Shown in pieces: positions 1 to 13,080 of a stretch of 64,000 nt of DNA (the first letter of the stretch is position 1; the number at the start of each line of letters is the position of its first letter). The DNA comes from Arcuatula senhousia (taxonomy: Eukaryota; Mollusca; Bivalvia; Mytilida; Mytilidae), in contig CAXARO010001712.1 of the NCBI GenBank assembly GCA_963971305.1, positions 62,001-126,000 of the forward strand, written 5' to 3'. The notes under the pieces are model-generated. The model was given only the letters and a program-made list of their open reading frames with translations, had not been told where the DNA came from and did no database searches. Made by a program: the position numbers and the translations under genes.

Positions 1-954
1 CCCATGCAAGTTAAAGTTGTAGAGTTCAATAAGAGTAGGCTCAATGGGGGCCACTGCAAAGGCCACACTTGCAACCTGCTAGCTGGAAAGGGGTTTACAT
101 AACCATTAAGCTTGTTTCCCAATCCAGGATAAATTAATATGTTTAAACTAAAAGTCAAGTTTCAAAATTTACTTTTCTAACGATAGAAAAGATCTAAAAT
201 AAACTGAAATTTCATTTTACACATCTAATAGAAATTGATTTTCAATTAAGTTTATATTAGATAATAAAAAAATTGTATTTCAAAAAGCTCAAACCAAACT
301 TATGTTTTCCCAAAAAAGTAAGAACAATGCAAAACTTTAAGAGATTATTTTCATGAATCTTCTTTTACATGTTCTACTAAAAGATTCGTTTTCTTCAATA
401 TATATTTGACACTTAAAAATATTTACTCCAAAACTAACATGCTTAGATAAAACAATACCAATTTTTTAATTTAATTAAATGAACAATCTTCATAATATGA
501 GTAAATAAAATAGTGTAAGAAAGGTGTGCTACACAAGAAACATACAATTTTCTATATCTATAAAAATGTGACATCTAATGAGACATAATATTGAAATATT
601 TTTAAACTGTGGTTGGAAACATTGAATTTTTTTTAAAGTGGTCTGACTCAAAAAAGTTTTCAGATTTTGTTGGAAATTGGTCTTGACCTTCATTTAATTG
701 TACTTAACAACTGAGCATAACCTTATTAAAATCACTGATAAGGTTTCCAATTTATTATTTGACAACCCTTCAGGAAGACAAACAAACACTACAAGAAGTT
801 ATTGTCACATTTTAACTCAACATTTCAAGTGACAAGGTACAAAAATGTTAGAAATGGTTTATGAATTTGAAGATTTAATCAGACATGACAAAATATTTTT
901 ATAAATAAACCGATGTCAATGAAAAAGCAAAATGTTGACAGGATCCCCCATTAC
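1..954. other. Left edge: CCHCR1 intron sequence
   Basis: AT-rich DNA downstream (in minus-strand sense) of the last CCHCR1 exon visible here. I found no convincing exon on either strand. The first 110 bases are more GC-balanced and open on both strands, but they match no part of CCHCR1 that I can place. Confidence 0.6.
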
Positions 955-3900
955 TTTAATTGATTTGATATTTTTTAAGCATCTAGTCAATTGTGGGAGT
1001 ACTAACTCCTCCTCATCTTTGGCAATCTCTACAGGTGACTCCATTCTATCTTCCCTCTGTACTCTAGACATGGCCTTCTTCCTGGCAAGTAACCCTATAG
1101 ATAAAAGGTGACAATAAATTAAATTGCATTTCTAAATGTATCATATAATCAGAAGTTGATAATAAATTGGAAAATCCTACTTTTAATTGTACATGTACAA
1201 ATATACAATTACCTTCATATTCAAGCTAAAACATAGGCAAAATTTTAAATGGGTCAATATCATAGTAATTTTACATACATTGAAATATTTTTATAATAGT
1301 TTTCAATGTTAATCTGAAAATTTCTTTACAAAGATGTGTATCGATGTCAACTTAAAGATTGCATCAAAAGTGTTGAAAATATCTTTTTTCATATAAAAGG
1401 CTTCAGAATTTTACCTTTTTTAAAACAGTGTTACATTGAAACCAAAGGAGAAATGTTAATTGATAAAAAAAAACTTTGCTTGTTTATAGACATATTCATT
1501 GATATTTTGAAGAAAAAAAACATGATATCAACATTAAAAATTTGTATCACTTATAAAAAGTTTAATTAAAATAAAATGAATCTTAATCCTTAAAAACATT
1601 CAGATTTTAAAGCTTGGCTTGTGATAATCACAATTTATGACATGAAAATCATCTTCCAGGTAAAATTACCAATGTTCAATCAACCATGACACTAATTATT
1701 TATTTTTTACACATTTTTTATGTACAATAATCATATGTTACATAAGTAGACTTAGCACATCACTATATTGTTGACATTTATTAAATTAATCTTATAATCA
1801 TACAGATAAGTATACAAAAATGTCCTACTGGGATAAATAAGTGCCATTCAATAATCATTTAGGAAATTCACAGTGGTTTACTAACACATCCTAAAATGAC
1901 AAACAATATGGAAAGCTTTAAATTACTCCCTCAAAAAATTACTTCACAAAAAATACCATTTGTGAAAAGGTATCATCTGCTGTTAGGCTTAAAGTGTAAT
2001 AATTATTATAATTGTGATAAATCTTCCACAGTTTTTCACACCAAAGATGGTTGATAATGTTTTTGTTACAAATAGAAGAAGTTTTGACCTGTTGGGCAAT
2101 ATCGGCAGAAGGTCATCTAAAGAAAATGTGAAAGATTCCATCACATATCGGAAGGACTATATCTATGATGAAAATTGGACTTCTAAGAGAAAAACTTCAA
2201 CACCTATCAAAAGTAAGCAGGAGATAAACCAACAGAGGAGTAAGGGTTTCAACTTTGGACGGAAACTGAAATTTGTGACTTCCAAAATTCCTAGATTCAG
2301 TGTTGATAAAAAGCAGTTAAGTGACAACATTAATAGACAAAACACTATGAAACAAAATTTGAAAGATAGTGGTAAAAGAAATGAAGGGTCTGGAGGTAAA
2401 TCATCAGATTTTCAATCTTTTGGATTAGAGTGTTCTGCAATTAACATTTTTGACCATAATCCATTCCAAGTCATTGGGAATATTGATAAATTCAATCAGG
2501 AAGAACAAAAATTTCAGAGAAGTGTACAGCAAAGTGCAGAACACGCAAACAAATTACAAATGATGAAAGAAATCAATGCTGGAAAAGACATGAATCAGAT
2601 TTGTATAAATCCAGGTGAAAACTATGAATTCCATTCAGCAGGGGCTGTCAAACTTACGATGCAGATGACAATATGGACAAACCAGCTCAACCGATTGAAG
2701 AGGAAAACAGAAAGGCTGAAGGAGAAAGACAATGAACTGAAAAAGAAATATGAAGAAATGAAACAAAGGACTAAGCGTCTTCTGATTGATGATGACGATG
2801 AACTAAATATAGATGTGTCTCCACCAAAGCGAGCTAGGATTGATGAAGTTACACAAAAACTGCAAAAGTGTTCCTTGAAAAGTAACAGAAAAAAGACACC
2901 TTCTAGAATTCCACGTCGAAGGGCTGAAGGGTCAGTGTTTTCATATTCAAAAGCTAGGACCTTATTTGACAAAAACACAACTAAAGAAAAACTGTTTAGT
3001 ACCAAAGTGAACAGTGTGAGTCTAAATACAACTGGATCAGATCTGATATTTACTTTTCTAAAGAATGGTAAAAAATGTTCATTGTGTTAATATATTGTTT
3101 GATGTTGAAACATATTTAAATGTATAAATATAGTGCTGATTTGAAATAATTTATTCAATATTCAATTATTATGTACTTTAAGTTGCCAATATTACATCTA
3201 TCATTTAATTACTGATGATAAACACAAAAAAGATTTCAAAAATTGCAATAAGTATCGAGACTGCTTAATGCATAAAAACAAGATGTAGAATAAATATGTA
3301 CATGCAAACACACAGTCACAAGTTCTTCATTTACAAAACTCAATATTTTTTTGTTTTTCAAAAGATTTAAATTCATGTAAAATGTACTTTTAAGGTTTGA
3401 TTTAAAAAAAACAACAACATTGTTTACAAAAATCAAATATAAGCAAGAAAAAAGATATACATTTTGCAACAATGAAAACAATTTGGAGGCAAGAGGGGAA
3501 AAATAACATTTTAAAACAAGAGTAGATATAATGTATGTCCTTGTTGATTTTACCTTGCAACATTTCTACCCGACCACTGGCAAAACTGATTCGCTGTCCA
3601 TAGGTTTTCATGGTATTACAAACTGTATTCATTACACTGTAAGACTCATCTAATCTTCCACAAACACTGAAATAAATACAAGATTTAATTGTTCTATCCA
3701 AGAAATACAATTTAGAACAAGTTTCATGCAGAACTGATTTAGATGTTCCATCAATCATTTACAGTTACTGTGGATTTATTATTTGCGGGACATCAATTTT
3801 CATTCTTTCTCTAATGTATTTTTAATTTTGGTGTTTGCACATATTGAAAAAGGTAAATTAATGTAAAAAATAACACTTCATTGGATCCTTATTTGTTAGG

Positions 3901-6900
3901 TTATCTGACACCCACTAAAACCCAAATTGATACCCCAAGAATTATAATTAAACTACAGTATATGAAGTCAAGAAAATGAGTACAATGTTCATGCTATTCT
4001 GGTTTAAAGATTTCTGAGACAAAAGTTTCTATGCAGAAATAAACTGTATCATTAATAATGCATTTCACTAAGTCTCATAAACTTTAAAATAAGGAGATGA
4101 TACCTTTTACAGAATTTTTGTAAATGTTCTACAGACTGGTGGTTGTCAGACAGTCTGTCGTCTAACAAGAGAGCCATCTGCTGAGCCTGTGTCACTTCAT
4201 GTTGTAATTTCTGAAATATAAAAATAAATACTGCTGAATTTGCATGAAAATATATATGTTTGTTGTAGTGATCTAACTATAACGATACTTATAATAACAA
4301 AGCTAAGATATTCAAGAAACTAAGAGGTACCAATGGGACATTCCAATGTCAAAAGTCCGAAAGGGCAATAACCAGTAAACATGAACAAGAACAGCACAAC
4401 AAAATAGACCACATAAAAACACAAAAACAATGGAATTGCAATCAACAACATAAACTAAAGTTGAAACTCAGGTGCTCCGGAAAAATTAGCAGCTCCTGCT
4501 CGCTATAGCACACCCATTGTGTTGCTAGTAGTCAATTCAAATTACACAATTCCAATAGGTCAATACATATAACTGAATCTATTGAGTGTGCTTTTCTCTA
4601 ACTAAATCTATTGAGTGTGCTATTCTCTAACTGAATCCATTGAGTGTGCTATTCTCTAAGAACTTTTTACACTTGACTGAGTTTCAAGTGTTATTATCAA
4701 GACAAATATAAGAAAACAAGATAAACAAGTTTCATCAAAATCAAAACAAGGAGCTGTGATTAGTAGTTGAAAATATTTTTCCCGCACGAATGCCTGCCAA
4801 CATTCACCAGCTTTTCACTCACATTTTTTACTCTGTTAGATACAGCCAAACAAGATTGCTACATGTAGCCAATGTCCCCCGCCACCGCATTAAAGTTGAA
4901 AATTTACTAAAATTTGAATAATTGAAATTGCATTGTGATATGATCAACTACATATCATGACAAACAATCCTACAAAATTTCATAAAAATCTGTTGAGTGG
5001 TCTCAGAGGAGTTGTGCTCACAAAAGTGTGACAGACGCACGGACGAAGACCATTTCTAGGTCCCTCCCTTGCGTTGCGGCAGGGGACAAAAAGGCACTTT
5101 CATTTGATTTCTGAGAGAATTTATATTGGGTATTTTCTAAAACCTGTCTAAAATTAACTTTTTACCTATTACCATTACCTTATTATTGTTGAACTCCATA
5201 TCTAGTTGAGCCTGTTTATCTGACATAGCATGGGTTAGCATGTTTATTTGATTATTGGCAGTAACTAGTCGACCATCTAAATCTCCAACCTAAAAACAGA
5301 ATAATGATAAATAAATATGAAAATAGGTCAAGTATGTACCTAAAAATAGTTGAAATTTACTTGTCAAGCATAGTTTTGCCTTGTGTCATTCATTTGGGCG
5401 ACTTGTAAATAACCAGAGTGGCTGTAAATTGGTGGTTTTGTTAAAATATGCATAAAATGTGCAATTTTTTAATAGTTTTGGGTAAATTTAAGTACAATTC
5501 CACATAAGGATCAGGCAGGGTCTGGCACGTTGATATTTTCAGATTTTAGATTTTGGGGTATAGATGCATTGGATTCACCTGAAAAACAAACCTAAAGCAG
5601 TTTTTATGTTTCAAAATATAGTTGGTGTCTAGATATTTTTTGACTGGTTATAAAGGGAGAAATTGTGGTGGGAAATTTTCCCGTACTTTTCAATGTACAT
5701 AGTAACTAAATTTTGACTGGTAATATCTCCTACACCCAAGACTAAATTAAAAATTAGTGGTCAAAACAAAGTTTTCTGGGGTTGCTTTACCTTTATAATA
5801 TCATTGATTTTTTTTGTGTATTTGATATTGATGTGCCACCCTACAACTGCCCTATAAACAGTATCTGCCTGATTCTTAGAAAAAGTAGTACTTAACCACT
5901 GAACACTGAAAAATTTTACAAGCTGTCTTTTTGTTCGAAGAAGGCTGACTTAATTTTAGTTTCTTAAATTTGCATTGTAATGTTATCTTCCATAGACTAA
6001 AATGCAAGACAGATATATTTGCCCTGTTAAATTTTGTTAAAGCAATGTCAATGTGAAAATCACAAAAATTTCCCAGTTGACAGTAATAACCTCACTAAGT
6101 ACCACTCCAATAATTTGTATAAAAGATCACAATTGACTAAAATATCTTGGTGGTAGTAAATGTGTCTCATACTTTTACATTGTAATTAATCCAAAATGCT
6201 ATGAAATCACACATTTTGAGATTAGTGAACAGACAAATGAATAAAGTGAACAAAACACTATTTTAGTATTTGTTTCTATACTTTCCATGATTAACACTCC
6301 TTTTAATTCTTATGACTGAAACAATTATAAATTTAAGCGAGTTTACATTTCATTTTGCTAAAAGAAACAAAGTCAAACACAAAATTGAAAAACATTATAA
6401 CATAAAATACTTACTTTGCCTTTCCAGTTTTGGTCATCTTTCTTCTTTATAATATCAGCTGATTTTTGCTGCACCATCAGTGCAAATACTTTCTCTCGCC
6501 ACCTGTATAAAGAATATTTTTTTAAATCATTCAATAGTATACATTTAAAAAATACTGCAGGGAAAATATAGGAAGCATAAAGCACATAAAGCATGTTAGT
6601 ACAAATCCAATCAAATAATTAAGAACCTAAGCTAAGCGTAAAATATTCTTAGCTACCAGCAGACAAACAATTTATTTTTTTTAAGTTTAATGTCCTTTTT
6701 CAGTTCACAGGGGTCATAAACAGTGGTCAGTCTTCATGAGGCACAGACTATGGGCAGGTAAATGACCCCAAAAATGACAATAAGAAAAATGAAAGACAAA
6801 TATTTAAATTGTTTTTTTTTCTGGTATATTATTATTTTCAGTTGAAGTACTTTAAGGCATTAAATAGCCATTTTGGATTTTTAAAAATTACCTGGTTAAC

Positions 6901-9900
6901 AACATATTTTCCTGCTTGTTTTTGTCCATTTTATCTTGGGAAACCTGTATAGAAACAAAGAAAACATTCCTTTAATTGTAATTAATGGTTTTATGAAACA
7001 CAGAAATATTTTTTGTTTTCTGATTAAATCAAAATAAATTGAATAAAATGAAGAACATGGTCCAATGCACAAAACTAATCAAACAATATCTAGTATTTCA
7101 AGCAGACCTGGTCAAATTGTTCAAGAGTAGACCAGACCTTTGCTCCACCAACTTAATTTGACTTGGTGGTCCAAACAAAACACCACATTGGACCAAAATT
7201 TTCTTTTAACTTTGTTTTTATCATAAATTCTACAGATTGGTCATGTTTTTTCCTGATATCCACTACCCATTTCACTATTTCCAGTTACAAAATGGAAAAT
7301 AACTGTCAAAAATAAAAGAGTAAAATCAGGATTTTTTAGGCCAAATTGGAAAATTATAACAAAGAAAAAACATAATTTAAAGATTACACTGTAAAAATAT
7401 GACTGACATCTAGTCTGGAATACATTTAACACTGACTCATAATGAAAATCACCAACCATGTCTGAAGGACGGATAAATTTCGCAAAGTCTGTTGCAAGTA
7501 ACATTTCTTTTAAGCTTTGAGTTTGTAGCAATATTCTCTTCATTCATTTTTTGCATGGTCATATTTTGTAGATAGTATATTAGCTAATTGTTATTATTGT
7601 CAATGGTGATTGTATTGTGTACAAGTTTAGTACTTTTCATTACAAAATCATCAAAAGATTTATTCTCTCTACCTTTGATAGTTCTGCTTCCTGTGTCTTT
7701 AGAATTTCATTTAATGATGAAAATCTGATATTCAGCAGTTGAAGATTGGATTGCAAGTTTTCTTTGTCAACTTCATAAATCTGTAAGCAATACACAAATA
7801 TAAAATTCAGAAATTAAAAGAAGTTAATACATGTACATGTATTAGAATTTGCCAATTAACTGGAATAAAGTGTCAATGGGAGCACCAAACAGAAAGTAGA
7901 ATTTTAACAAGTCTGAAAATTTCTTAGGACACACAGTTTGCATTTTACTACCTAGTCTTAAGTTATAGAGCTAAAATTAATAGAATAAAAGTTTCCAAAT
8001 CTATCATTAGATGTACTTTTTTTATATTCTAATGCGATGTGATTTTTTAACATCTAAATGACACAGGTTATTACTAATCTTTATTATACTTTTAGTTTAT
8101 TTTCCAGTGTTTCCTTTTCTTTCCTCCATATTTCTGCAGGTTTTGGTCCTTTATCTGTGTCGCCAATGTAGCTCTTTAACTGGCTTATCTGCCTGTTCTG
8201 GTTCTCAATGGTATTGTTCAGAGACCTGACAAAAAATACTAAATTAGACAATTTGAATTTTGACAACTGTAACCATGCTAAATATGTTTTTAATTTGGAG
8301 ATTAAAAAATATAGAAATTGGGGCTTATATCATTTATGACCAATAACAATACTGTACAATATCATTCACTCCATGTCAATATACAGTATTTTGTAATAGA
8401 AATTTTTTAAAAAAACTTAAGTAATTTTAGATTAAACTGAAAATACCATTTTGCTATAATATTGCACATTCTTTTTTCCTTATCATAGTTTTCTTGGCAA
8501 GCTTGGGAAAAAATTATTAGTTCAAAAGTGTTTATTTTACCAGAAAAAGTAAGTTAAGAATTTTTTAAAGTACATGTATAAATGTTTGAACCTACTTGAT
8601 TTCTGAGTGTAACCTAGATTCCTGATCAGCAGCGATCTGTTTCTGTGTTTCTGTCTCTGATTCTAGCTGTTTGATTTTATCTTTAGACCTGGTCATAATA
8701 GATTCTAACTGTTCCTCCAGCTTCTGTATCTGGTTGTATAAAGTATCTGCTTCTCTCTGATGTTCTGCACTTAGTCTGTCTATCTTAATTGAAAAAGGCA
8801 AAGGTAATAAGCTTATAAACCTTCAATTTTATCTAAATATTCTTCAATTTTTTTTAAAAAAAAGTTTAAGTTCGTCAAATAATTTGTGTTGAAATATAAT
8901 TGTGTTTTGAGACAATTGATCTAATTGGTCTTATAGTGCAACTGAAATTGTATGTAAGCTAAAATCAGCAACTTTTGTTACTTTTTGAAACATGTTAAAG
9001 AATTTCCCATTATATCATACATGAATAGTGTTTCCTTTCTTTTCATTTTCATTTGACTATGTTTGAAAAATTGGACATGGAGAAAATATGCATGAATCAA
9101 AATCACAATATGTAAATATATGAAACAAAGGAACATAACTTTTATTTCTGACCTTCATCCAAAAGTCAGAAGGAAACTTTCATTGTAGAGACATTATTTG
9201 TACTTAATAGCAAGTTAAACATTTGTTTGAGTAATGCTAACTGTTTACACATACTTGTGAGTCATATCTCTCTTCTTTGGATTTGAGATCAGCCTCTAAC
9301 ACAGCTATGGTCTGAATATATTTCCTCTCGTTGGTCGTACTCTGTCTTTCCATCTCAGTTATCTCCTCTTTGTGGGCACATTTAACTTGTCGTAATTCAT
9401 TTCTGAGTTCAGCTATTTCTGAGGCTTGTTTAGTTATGAGTTCATCGATGTATTTTCTGTCTTCCTTCATATTATACCTACAGTCTTCCCTTGGACTTTT
9501 ACTCTAATTATAAACCAAAAAAAACATAATGTAAAATAACTATGTAAAACAAAACTCTTAAATTGAATTGTATACATGTTATATTTGGAGATTATTAATC
9601 AATTAATCAGCATTATGACTGGTTGTTTTAAAAAAATGCATAAAGATTTCTGTTGTTTTTTTTCCCTTCAATTTTCAAAAAAATTAACTAGCCATGCATA
9701 CATGTATGATAACTGTAAATAAAGTCATTCAAACAGCAACAGTGAACATGCTACATGTATGAAATAGAATATTGAATCCAGTTTTGAAAAATGAATATTT
9801 GTATACAGTTGTACAGTGTACACAGATCTTAACAATTCTTCTTAAAACTAAACTAAAAAAATGTCTTTTTTACAACCTTTACCGGTACTTTTTTAATTGA

Positions 9901-10626
9901 TGAAGAATGTTTTTACTCAACACATTGTACTTACAATTGAAGCTGGAACAATTATAGGCTTGCTGTGTTCCTCTCTGTAAATATAAATATTTCTACAAGT
10001 TATATATACCAAAATGAAATAAAAGTGATTTAATTAATGTAGCAAGGCAAATAAGATAAAGCTGTGAGTCTGTGACCAGTTATAAACATTTTACAGTGTC
10101 ATATCAATAACATATTTTTTTCTCTATGCATAAAATAGCAGGTTGAATTTTGGGAAAAAATCTAAATTTGTATATTCTGCTTAAATGTCATGTTATAATA
10201 GTTGATATGCTGCTTCATTGTGTCTTTAGTTGAAATTTATAGGGTTATATGGGTAGTTTTGAAAGCATTTCAACATCAACATTGAAGCTAGCAATGTTCT
10301 TTATTAAAACCTGTCAAACCAAACCCTTTGAGACTGTGGTATTTGTATACATAAGATAGAGATGTAATAAGTCAAACAACAAAAAGGGGATAAAAATAGT
10401 TTGGGCAGGAATTTGGTTTACTCAGCCAAAGGTTTGATTGAGATACATTCCCAGGTTTAAATATTAACTGTACATAATAATGGATTACTAACTTGAGTTT
10501 TTGGTTTTCCAGCTTCAGATTCATGACTTCATTGGTGGCCTTAGCAAGTTCTTTCCAGGCATCTTCACCACCACTTCCCTGAAAGGCTGAAGGGGGCAAC
10601 AGATCTATCTTTTCTTGCTCCGCCAT
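955..10626 (-). CDS. CCHCR1: Coiled-coil alpha-helical rod protein 1 (CCHCR1), N-terminal 12 coding exons, partial
   Basis: Coding exons in transcript order: 10626-10493, 9974-9935, 9503-9255, 8783-8596, 8225-8090, 7780-7673, 6944-6892, 6502-6415, 5289-5179, 4210-4104, 3666-3554, 1094-955. Each has AG/GT borders, and the split codons agree at every junction, giving about 489 residues. The product is almost wholly coiled coil (heptad-rich, Q/E/K/L-rich). The key identifier is RWREKVFALMVQ at residues 303-314, which I recall as the same in human CCHCR1. Flanking blocks also align: SYIGD...PAEIW, SLNEILKTQEAEL, and LQGLLARKKA against human IRGLIARKLA. The family acts at centrosomes/centrioles and in P-bodies. 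Human CCHCR1 is about 780 aa, so roughly the C-terminal 40% lies beyond the left edge. The end of the last exon (donor GTAATG) is the least certain border. The start ATG at 10626 follows a possible 5'UTR acceptor (TTTTTACAG). Introns hold only AT-rich DNA and small repeats. Confidence 0.9.
2047..3090 (+). CDS. Unrecognised 347-codon frame nested antisense in CCHCR1 intron 11
   Basis: An open frame of 347 codons from ATG 2047 to TAA 3090. It is far longer than chance allows in this AT-rich DNA and has protein-like composition. It is basic and mostly hydrophilic. It has a charged coiled-coil stretch around residues 215-250 (LNRLKRKTERLKEK), then an acidic DDDDE run, a nuclear-signal-like PPKRAR and a second basic patch PSRIPRRRAEG. 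This suggests a nuclear or chromatin/spindle-type protein, but I do not recognise the family. The frame stays open upstream to a possible splice acceptor (CTTCCACAG ending at 2031), so it may be the terminal exon of a longer plus-strand gene rather than a single-exon gene. An intronless retrocopy is a third option. No clear poly(A) signal was identified downstream. It overlaps no CCHCR1 exon. Confidence 0.6.
   Translation: MVDNVFVTNRRSFDLLGNIGRRSSKENVKDSITYRKDYIYDENWTSKRKTSTPIKSKQEINQQRSKGFNFGRKLKFVTSKIPRFSVDKKQLSDNINRQNTMKQNLKDSGKRNEGSGGKSSDFQSFGLECSAINIFDHNPFQVIGNIDKFNQEEQKFQRSVQQSAEHANKLQMMKEINAGKDMNQICINPGENYEFHSAGAVKLTMQMTIWTNQLNRLKRKTERLKEKDNELKKKYEEMKQRTKRLLIDDDDELNIDVSPPKRARIDEVTQKLQKCSLKSNRKKTPSRIPRRRAEGSVFSYSKARTLFDKNTTKEKLFSTKVNSVSLNTTGSDLIFTFLKNGKKCSLC
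3766..3960 (+). mobile_element. Tc1/mariner-like MITE, family A copy 1
   Basis: A 195-bp element bounded by TA on both sides. Its ends begin TACTGTGGATTTATTATT, and the right end is the imperfect inverse, AATTAAACTACAGTA. Two relatives lie at 31926-32134 and 46106-46316. The TA flanks and short inverted ends suggest mobilisation by a Tc1/mariner-type transposase. There is no coding capacity. It sits in CCHCR1 intron 10. Confidence 0.65.
4320..5095. repeat. Interspersed repeats in a CCHCR1 intron
   Basis: Non-coding. 4322-4480 is an A-rich repeat-like tract ('...aatgggacattccaat'). 4560-4660 has three short direct copies of a phrase around 'tgagtgtgctattctctaa'. 4750-5090 ends with 'gacagacgcacggacgaag' and a GC-rich tail, a style shared by other repeats in this window. 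No gene seen. Confidence 0.45.
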
Positions 10627-10985
10627 CCTAGGAACAGCTGTAAAAATGTTGGAGTCAAATTAAAGATATTACAGACTAGAAACTTTTATTATAAATGTAA
10701 TTGTAAAGTTTTCCTTAATCAAGATATCTTGTTTACAATCCATGTCTTTTTTTCTTATGTAAAAAGGAAATAAAGTAGAAAGTCTTCCATATGTTACATA
10801 ATTATACAATGTAAACAAATTTCTTTGAAGTTTTCAAAAATGTCTGCTCGTGCAGAAAAACACAGGGAAAAAGTAACACATCGCCCCCAAATTATCTCGT
10901 CCTATTGGTCCAAATAATTTATCAATGCATATATGGAATGGATTCTTTACATCTACGCAAGCTTTTAAGGCAATGTCTTTCTCAT
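10627..10985 (-). promoter_or_regulatory. CCHCR1 upstream region (5'UTR/promoter inferred)
   Basis: A likely acceptor (TTTTTACAG) lies 13 bases before the ATG, which suggests an upstream non-coding exon that I cannot place. No clear core promoter motif is visible. From 10986 onward the sequence is repeat. Confidence 0.3.
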
Positions 10986-11029
10986 ACGCTCCTGAAGGAA
11001 GCGATAATGGTGGAAATGTCAATATTTTA

Positions 11030-11509
11030 CAGGTTAGGTACAAGTGCCAAATGAGCTAGGTAGATCAATCGAGATAGGTAAGCTCGATCGAGCTTTAAAT
11101 TATTATCTCCCTTTGCTGTTTACGACAAAAAGATAGATATCCAATTCAATTTGGGTCAGTGCAAGATGAAACTTTCTATTAACTTTAAGTTAACATAACA
11201 GGACAAAGACACATCAAAATATATTTTTTTTACCATAGACTTTTCAAATTTAAGCAAATTGTGTTGAACTTCAAAAAATTCAAATTTTCACAAAAATAAT
11301 TTCCATGGTAGAAGAATAAAATATGGTTGCATATTGACAAACAGCACCCTTGATAAGAGAATCTTCAATTTCATGATGCACAAGGAAGATTGAAAATATA
11401 TATGCAATGTTTTGTCAAAACAGCAAAGGGAGATAATAATTTTAAGCTCGATCAAGCTATACTAGCTCAATTGATCTACCTAGCTCGTTTTGCTCTTGTT
11501 CCTCACCTG
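11030..11509 (+). mobile_element. 480-bp TIR element (family Y) inserted in family X, TSD TTTA
   Basis: The ends are long imperfect inverted repeats of about 80 bp (11030-11110 and 11430-11509). The left reads CAGGTTAGGTACAAG and the right, reversed, CAGGTGAGGAACAAG. Both include 'gagctaggtagatcaat' and 'ttatctccctttgctgttt'. The flanks are TTTA at 11026-11029 and at 11510-11513. Uninterrupted X copies have a single TTTA at this point, so this is a 4-bp target-site duplication. No coding capacity. A truncated relative lies at 51067-51420. Confidence 0.75.
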
Positions 11510-11640
11510 TTTAGTTGTACTATGGCCTGAATTTTCCTTTAACGTCCTTTTTAGCACGCTTGTTTTCCCAAACTTTTGGCGTCCTTTTGAGCGTAACCCA
11601 CAAGAAAAGCTAGTTTGTTTTTATTTTCGGACCAAAAAAA

Positions 11641-13080
11641 ACAAGAGGCTCCCAGGAGCCTGAATCGCTCACCTGACATATGTGCCTGAAGTAAAGGCTA
11701 TAAGGCAAAATCTATTTGACATTGAAAGGGTTATAAGTTTAATAAGGGGGTCATCTGACAATATGGTGGATCACTTTTATCTCAATTAAAATTCAAAAAT
11801 CTGTCACCCTTTTTGAGTTATTAGCAAAAAAATGCAGTTTAACCCAATGTTCTATTTTTAGCCGCAGCGGCCATGTTTTACAACCAATCAAAAATCCCCA
11901 CATCAGTTCTATACACCTAATGCTAATAAACAACAATACCAAGTTTGGTTCCAATTGGACTTGAAGTGTCAGAGGAGTTGACATTTTCAATGTAATGAGG
12001 AAATGCTGTTTAAAAGCTAAATTTTGACATTCTAAGGGCAATAACTCCTCAAAGGAAAGGTCCTACAACGTTGACCCTATTACATATTTTGTAGATCTTG
12101 ATGTGCTAAACAATATGCAATTTTAATTGCTCAAATATCTTGTATAGTTTTCAAGATATTGAGCTAAACAGGTGCAAAATTTGTCAAAAATCCACAAAAA
12201 GGACAATTACTCCTACATGGGTTGTTGGATTTTCTTCAAAATTTCAGAACTGGTAGATCTTCAGATGCTGATCACTTTTGTTCCCAATCAAAATTTTAAA
12301 ATCTGTCACTGTTTTTGAGTTATTTGCAAAAAACTGCCATTTACCCCTATGTTCTATTTTTAGCCGCAGCGGCCATGTTTTACCACCAATCAAAAATCCC
12401 CACATCAGTTCTATACACCTAATGCTAATAAACAAGTATACCAAGTTTGGTTCCAATTGGACTTGAAGTGTCAGAAGAGTTAACGTTTTCAATGTAATGA
12501 GGAAATGCTGTTTAAAAGCTCAATTTTGACATTCTAAGGGCAATAAATCCTCAAAGGAAAGGTCCTACAACATTGACCCTATTACATATTTTGTAGATCT
12601 TGATGTGCTTAACAATATGCAATTTAAATTTCTCAAATATCTTGTATAGTTTTCAAGATATTGAGCTAAACAGGTGCAAAATTTGTCAAAAATCCACAAA
12701 AAGGGCAATAACTCCTACATGGGTCATTGGATTTTCTTCAAAATTTCAGGGTAGGTAGATCTTGAGGTGCTGATCACTTTTACCCTATGCCAGAATTTTG
12801 ATATCTGTAGCCGTTTTTGAGTTATTTGCAAAAAACTGCATTTTACCCCTATGTTCTATTTTTAGCCATGGCGGCCATGTTTTACAACGAATCAAAAATC
12901 CCCACATCAGTTCTAAGCACCGAATGCTAATGAACAACCATACCAAGTTTGGTTGCAATTGGACTTATGGTGTCAGAGGAGTTAACGTTTTAAAAAGTTT
13001 ACGGACGACGGACGACGGACGGACGACGGACGCCAAGTGATGACAATAGCTCACATGACCCTTCGGGTCAGGTGAGCTAA
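11641..13080 (+). mobile_element. Family Z hairpin-ended repeat, copy 1
   Basis: Begins with the palindrome AGGCTCCCAGGAGCCT and 'gaatcgctcacctg'. It ends with a GAC-rich microsatellite and the hairpin GACCCTTCGGGTC followed by 'aggtgagctaa'. The interior is about 2.5 direct copies of a ~500-bp unit: 'tgttctatttttagcc' recurs near 11850, 12350 and 12851. No protein. Short open frames here are by-products of the repeat. Related copies are at 36371-38201 (inverted) and 55449-58591. Confidence 0.65.

Noticed and set aside
2163..3005. Minus-strand frames opposite the nested gene
   Set aside because: Ser/Phe/Leu-rich shadows of the plus-strand Lys/Asp/Glu-rich frame.
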